From positions 1 to 38,624 of the forward strand of contig NZ_JAKZMM010000038.1 in assembly GCF_022809355.1 (NCBI RefSeq): a DNA stretch of 38,624 nt, read 5' to 3'. Shown here in pieces: positions 35,743 through 38,624 of the stretch. The translations under genes were made by a program, and so were the position numbers. Numbering within the stretch: the first letter of the stretch is position 1; each line of letters begins with the position of its first letter. This DNA comes from Parabacteroides faecalis (lineage in GTDB: Bacteria > Bacteroidota > Bacteroidia > Bacteroidales > Tannerellaceae). Below the pieces are notes generated by a model, which saw nothing but the letters and a program-made list of their open reading frames with translations, was not told the DNA's origin and searched no databases.

Positions 35743-36198
35743 TCAACTGTATTTCCGATTTAATATTTCAGAATAGATGACTGCTCGCTTCAGATCATCT
35801 GCGTTTTGAAAAGGCGCCATATTGGGTAACGAATCTTCATTGCCTATTTCTGTTGTATCAGCTAACTGATTGTCTTCTTTTTGTTTCGTGTAAGTCGGCT
35901 GTATATTCTTCGTTTTCTGTTTGTTCTTTTTCTTTTTGGCCGGTTTTTGAGGAACTGTTTCCTGTATTTCCGGACCAAAGATTGTTTCTAGCAACGACTT
36001 TTCTACAGGCTGATTTTCCTGCATACTTTTAGGCTGTCTGTCTGCTGGAGAGATTGTTTGCGGTTTTTGTTGTGGATTAAATGGAGGTAAATGCTCTTCG
36101 GGTGACTGCGTTAATGCTTTTTTGACAGCACTGAGCAAGCCTTTGGCTATAAAGGCTATTAATATTATAATGTATATAACTTCTCCAAGATTATCCAT
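35743..36198 (-). CDS. small membrane-anchored protein of unknown function
   Basis: 151 aa. One N-terminal hydrophobic span (VIYIIILIAFIAKGLLSAV), then a long polar region rich in Pro, Gln and Lys (QKPAKKKKNKQKTK), and a short conserved-looking C-terminus (FQNADDLKRAVIYSEILNRKY). The middle is probably disordered. I do not recognise a named family. It is divergent from the plus-strand promoter at 36209 and miaB. Confidence 0.72.
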   Translation of the reverse strand: MDNLGEVIYIIILIAFIAKGLLSAVKKALTQSPEEHLPPFNPQQKPQTISPADRQPKSMQENQPVEKSLLETIFGPEIQETVPQKPAKKKKNKQKTKNIQPTYTKQKEDNQLADTTEIGNEDSLPNMAPFQNADDLKRAVIYSEILNRKYS

Positions 36199-36208
36199 AA
36201 CTTTTCCC

Positions 36209-36216
36209 TATATTTG
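36209..36216 (+). promoter_or_regulatory. -7 promoter box for a short leader transcript
   Basis: TATATTTG followed by CACTCC matches TAnnTTTG. Transcription would start near 36223, about 36 bp before the small reading frame at 36259. No TTTG is visible at the usual spacing upstream. Confidence 0.4.
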
Positions 36217-36258
36217 CACTCCCAAATGTACATAGAAATTTTTAATTAGCGAGGATTT

Positions 36259-36393
36259 ATGAATAATATTCTGTTGAGTAATAAAGAGAAAGTAACCTTT
36301 ATAAAAACGAATAAGGGTAACTTCACAGCCACCCTTACTCAAACCAAAACCTTAACTATGAAAAAATTTACGTTTTTCGTATTGCAAATGTAA
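36259..36393 (+). CDS. possible 44-aa leader peptide or remnant gene start upstream of miaB
   Basis: A 44-codon frame starts at ATG 36259 after a GAGGA ribosome-binding-like site and ends at TAA 36391-36393. Its last 11 codons, MKKFTFFVLQM, look like the start of a signal peptide cut short by the stop. Inside it is a hairpin, TAAGGGT (36312-36318) / ACCCTTA (36331-36337), followed by a C/A-rich stretch and an in-frame ATG at 36358. So the segment could instead be the untranslated leader and first codons of a lost secreted gene. It is on the miaB strand, 78 bp ahead of it. Weak evidence that it is translated. Confidence 0.25.
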   Translation: MNNILLSNKEKVTFIKTNKGNFTATLTQTKTLTMKKFTFFVLQM

Positions 36394-36396
36394 AGC

Positions 36397-36424
36397 TTGT
36401 TTTTGAGCTGTGCAAATATATTTG
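36397..36424 (+). promoter_or_regulatory. probable promoter of miaB
   Basis: TTG (36397-36399) and -7 box TATATTTG (36417-36424) with 17 bp between them, 47 bp before ATG 36472. The -7 box lies in a 12-bp perfect palindrome CAAATATATTTG (36413-36424). Confidence 0.55.
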
Positions 36425-36471
36425 TGATAAAATTTTATATTTAACATACTTTTAAATATTGATGTTTTATT

Positions 36472-37845
36472 ATGGAAAAGAATGAAAATGGCGCAGACTT
36501 AAAATCTGCTGCTGAAAACGTTGAAAAAAAGCTTTTTATCGAAACGTATGGTTGTCAAATGAATGTGGCAGACAGTGAAGTTGTAGCATCTGTTATGCAA
36601 ATGGCTGGCTATGAAATGACGGAAGAGATTCAGGATGCTGATGCAATTTTTGTCAATACTTGCTCTGTCCGCGACAACGCTGAGCAGAAAGTATTAGGGC
36701 GTTTGCAGTATTTCCAGTCGTTGAAGCGAAAAAAGAAACATTTGTTGGTTGGTGTGTTAGGTTGTATGGCCGAACGTGTCAAAGAAGATTTGATAGCCAA
36801 TCATCACGTGGATTTGGTTGCAGGTCCTGATTCATACATGGATCTACCTAATTTGATTGCTGCGGCTGAAAATGGAGAGCAGGTTATTAATGTAGAACTT
36901 TCTACACAAGAAACCTATAAAGATGTAATGCCGCTGAAGTTGCCGGGGGTTCATATTTCGGGTTTCGTATCAATCATGCGTGGTTGTAATAATTTCTGTT
37001 CTTATTGTATTGTGCCTTATACACGCGGACGCGAACGCAGTAGGGAAGTGAATAGTATTCTGAATGAAATTCGGGATATGCGTGATAAAGGTTTTAAAGA
37101 AGTAACCTTGCTGGGACAGAATGTCAACTCTTATTTATATGAACAGGACGGCGAACAAGTGAATTTTTCTTCTTTATTGGAGAAAGTTGCTCTCGAAGCT
37201 CCTAACATGCGTATTCGTTTTGTAACGTCTCATCCCAAAGATATGAGCGACGAAACATTGCATGTAATTGCTAAGTATCCGAATATATGTCAGTATATTC
37301 ATTTGCCGGCTCAATCGGGTAGCTCTAAAATTCTGAAAGTGATGAATCGTAAATACACTCGTGAATGGTATTTGGATCGGATTGCAGCTATTCGCAGAAT
37401 ATTGCCTGAGTGTGCGATTTCAACCGATTTATTCTGTGGCTTCCATTCGGAAACGGAAGAAGATTTCCAGGAAACATTATCATTGATGCGTGAAGTGGGT
37501 TACGACAGTGCCTATCTGTTTAAATATTCAGAACGTCCGGGAACGTATGCTGCTAAGCATTTGGAAGATGATGTTCCGGAAGAAGTTAAAGTACGTCGTT
37601 TGCAGGAAATGATCGATTTGCAGAATAAATTATCAGAAGAAAGCAATCTGCGCGATATAGGAAAAGTATTTGAAGTACTGATTGAGGGTTATTCTAAGCG
37701 TTCACGTGAGCAGTTATTTGGACGTACAAGTCAGAATAAAGTGGTGATTTTCGATAAGAAGAATTTTCATGTAGGTCAATTCATTCGAGTTAAAATCCAA
37801 AGAGCATCTTCAGCAACTCTTTTTGGTGAACCTGTAGAAGAATAA
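36472..37845 (+). CDS. miaB: tRNA-2-methylthio-N6-dimethylallyladenosine synthase
   Basis: 457 aa radical-SAM methylthiotransferase that adds the methylthio group to isopentenyl-A37 of tRNAs. The UPF0004 domain has its three cluster Cys in TYGCQMN, NTCSVRDNAE and LGCMAERVK. The radical-SAM Cys motif CxxxCxxC is in RGCNNFCSYCIVPYTRGRE. A C-terminal TRAM domain (about 390-455; GYSKRSREQLFGRTSQNKVV) binds tRNA. Distinguished from MtaB and RimO by the GREN-type loop and the ETYGCQMN start. Transcribed alone. Confidence 0.95.
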   Translation: MEKNENGADLKSAAENVEKKLFIETYGCQMNVADSEVVASVMQMAGYEMTEEIQDADAIFVNTCSVRDNAEQKVLGRLQYFQSLKRKKKHLLVGVLGCMAERVKEDLIANHHVDLVAGPDSYMDLPNLIAAAENGEQVINVELSTQETYKDVMPLKLPGVHISGFVSIMRGCNNFCSYCIVPYTRGRERSREVNSILNEIRDMRDKGFKEVTLLGQNVNSYLYEQDGEQVNFSSLLEKVALEAPNMRIRFVTSHPKDMSDETLHVIAKYPNICQYIHLPAQSGSSKILKVMNRKYTREWYLDRIAAIRRILPECAISTDLFCGFHSETEEDFQETLSLMREVGYDSAYLFKYSERPGTYAAKHLEDDVPEEVKVRRLQEMIDLQNKLSEESNLRDIGKVFEVLIEGYSKRSREQLFGRTSQNKVVIFDKKNFHVGQFIRVKIQRASSATLFGEPVEE

Positions 37846-37849
37846 TCAC

Positions 37850-37925
37850 CTTTCTTCACACCCTTCACAGGAAGTAACTGATAGTTAGGCGAATGAATAG
37901 GTGTGTGAAGGGTATAAAGAAAAAT
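37850..37925 (+). terminator. long inverted repeat after miaB, possible terminator
   Basis: ACCCTTCACA (37860-37869) pairs with TGTGAAGGGT (37904-37913); flanking TTCTT/AAGAA can extend it. The loop is 34 nt and only an A-rich tail follows, so termination is uncertain. Confidence 0.5.
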
Positions 37926-37970
37926 CGCCTATGGTAATAGTAGGTATATAATAGAAGAATACCAATCAAG

Positions 37971-38027
37971 ATAAACGGGAATCGAAAGTAAATCCAGCGA
38001 GGATCGAAATCGATTCCCGTTTATTTG
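37971..38027. terminator. strong hairpin, probable terminator
   Basis: Perfect 15-bp stem ATAAACGGGAATCGA (37971-37985) / TCGATTCCCGTTTAT (38010-38024) followed by TTG. It lies 125 bp after miaB and separates it from the ribosomal RNA promoter region. Confidence 0.75.
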
Positions 38028-38058
38028 ATTTAGAAAGGTAGGCATAAAATGATAAAAA

Positions 38059-38114
38059 GCCGGCGTCTTTTGCTGAAAAGCCGGCGTGAAATGATAAAAA
38101 CACGCCGGCCTTTT
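38059..38114 (+). repeat. GCCGGCGT direct and inverted repeats forming a hairpin
   Basis: GCCGGCGT occurs at 38059-38066 and 38080-38087, and its inverse CACGCCGGC at 38101-38109 followed by CTTTT. The second and third copies form a 9-bp stem with a T-rich tail, like a terminator; the first copy could compete for the third. The words AAATGATAAAAA also repeat between them. Confidence 0.7.
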
Positions 38115-38118
38115 GTCA

Positions 38119-38145
38119 ATTGATAATTGAGGATTGATAATTGAG
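38119..38145. repeat. 13-bp direct repeat
   Basis: ATTGATAATTGAG occurs twice, at 38119-38131 and 38133-38145, one base apart. Such AATTGATAATTGAG-type repeats are common between genes in Bacteroidetes; the role is unknown. The stretch from 38146 to 38260 is A-rich with no gene. Confidence 0.75.
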
Positions 38146-38264
38146 AATTAGAAAAGGTGAAATAAAAGAGAAAGAGAGGAAGCCAAAAGAACGGGGAAAA
38201 GTGCATTTGTAAATCATTGACAGTCAATGAAAGTAAAAAATAATTGAAAAAAGATGGAAAAACA

Positions 38265-38296
38265 TTTGGATTATATGTTTTACAGCAGTACTTTTG
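38265..38296 (+). promoter_or_regulatory. rRNA operon promoter P1 (probable)
   Basis: TTTG (38265-38268) and TACTTTTG (38289-38296) with a 20-bp spacer, a full match to the Bacteroidetes consensus, preceded by an A-rich tract that could act as an UP element. Confidence 0.75.
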
Positions 38297-38457
38297 CACC
38301 CGCAATCGAGAGATGCGGTGGTGACATGATGAAAGAGGGGTTGAGGAATCCGGAAAGATAGAAACCGAGGGATGAGGTTGGAAGATCCAAGCGAATGTCC
38401 TGAAGTCGTTCCGAAAGAAACTTCCGAAAAAATAAATCGAAAAAAACTTTCGAAAAA

Positions 38458-38490
38458 TTTGGAAGATAAAAATAAAAATCCTTACCTTTG
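38458..38490 (+). promoter_or_regulatory. rRNA operon promoter P2 (probable)
   Basis: TTTG (38458-38461) and TACCTTTG (38483-38490) with a 21-bp spacer. Upstream, short words such as CCGAAAGAAACTTCCGAAAA repeat in A-rich context, typical of strong stable-RNA promoters. Confidence 0.8.
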
Positions 38491-38496
38491 CACCAC

Positions 38497-38624
38497 GTTT
38501 CGAAAGAAACGAATGATAGGAGTTCTTTGAGAAATTTACATATACAACAGTAGTACAAGTATTTAGAATGAATACCGTCAGTAAAATACTTGAACCTGGA
38601 AATAACGGAATCTTGAGCAAAGAC
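38497..38624 (+). other. leader of a ribosomal RNA operon (partial)
   Basis: After promoter P2 the sequence carries a boxA-like antitermination element GTTCTTTGA (38522-38530) and a 9-bp stem CAAGTATTT (38556-38564) / AAATACTTG (38584-38592). This is the usual layout before a Bacteroidales 16S gene. The 16S gene itself is not in the window, so the identity rests on the promoters and boxA. The long minus-strand frame across here is not a gene. Confidence 0.65.

Noticed and set aside
38030-38620. 196-aa minus-strand reading frame across the rRNA leader
   Set aside because: It covers two strong plus-strand promoters, boxA and several hairpins; its composition is that of A-rich DNA read backwards (many Phe, Ser and Leu).
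1-38624. CRISPR array, tRNA genes, prophage or integrative element
   Set aside because: I looked for regular direct repeats with unique spacers, tRNA-like sequences and integrase or transposase genes and saw none; the tandem arrays found have no spacers.

Overview
The window looks like a chromosomal segment of a gut Bacteroidales, most likely Parabacteroides or a close relative. The genus is inferred from gene content and style; there is no 16S sequence in the window to prove it. Evidence for the phylum: many starts are preceded by the Bacteroidetes -7 box TAnnTTTG with a TTG/TTTG element about 20 bp upstream, Shine-Dalgarno sequences are weak, and there are many lipoproteins, outer-membrane barrels and glycan-degrading enzymes.

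Left part (1-12.8 kb). A LytS/LytTR two-component pair (362-2103) ends in a hairpin terminator. It is followed by a 470-bp regulatory region with four copies of ATACCTA and a probable divergent small RNA. Next is an extracytoplasmic iron/haem-type operon (2574-9878): porin-like barrel, imelysin lipoprotein, di-haem CxxCH lipoprotein, second porin, single CxxCH lipoprotein, and a RidA/chorismatase-like gene broken by a one-base frameshift. A hemerythrin-like di-iron repair protein and a LuxR-type regulator with a degenerate receiver follow (9995-11373). A phosphate-selective porin gene (11458) is preceded by four tandem 11-bp repeats that look like a Pho box array in place of the -33 element.

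Middle part (12.9-26 kb). Mostly housekeeping: a TonB-receptor-like outer-membrane protein, cardiolipin synthase, rsmD and DUF3822 on the minus strand, a RecD-like helicase, and a run of rsmI, coiled-coil lipoprotein, HAD phosphatase, GH16 glucanase and glycerophosphodiesterase. Two intergenic gaps hold short tandem arrays of palindromic units: four units of 23 bp at 17255-17346 and four of 21 bp at about 20958-21041.

Right part (26-38.6 kb). A SusA-like GH13 amylase, the remnant of a GH3 glucosidase C-terminus, an MsbA-type ABC exporter, a GH95 fucosidase gene broken by an in-frame TGA, a TlpA-type thioredoxin lipoprotein, a succinyl-CoA:acetate CoA-transferase, and miaB. The window ends in a hairpin-rich spacer and then two strong promoters with a boxA-like element, probably the leader of a ribosomal RNA operon whose 16S gene lies just beyond the edge.

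Three genes are decayed: the RidA-like gene, GH3 and GH95. The most distinctive signals are the Pho-box-like array, the ATACCTA cluster with the divergent small RNA, and the haem/di-iron module next to two regulators.
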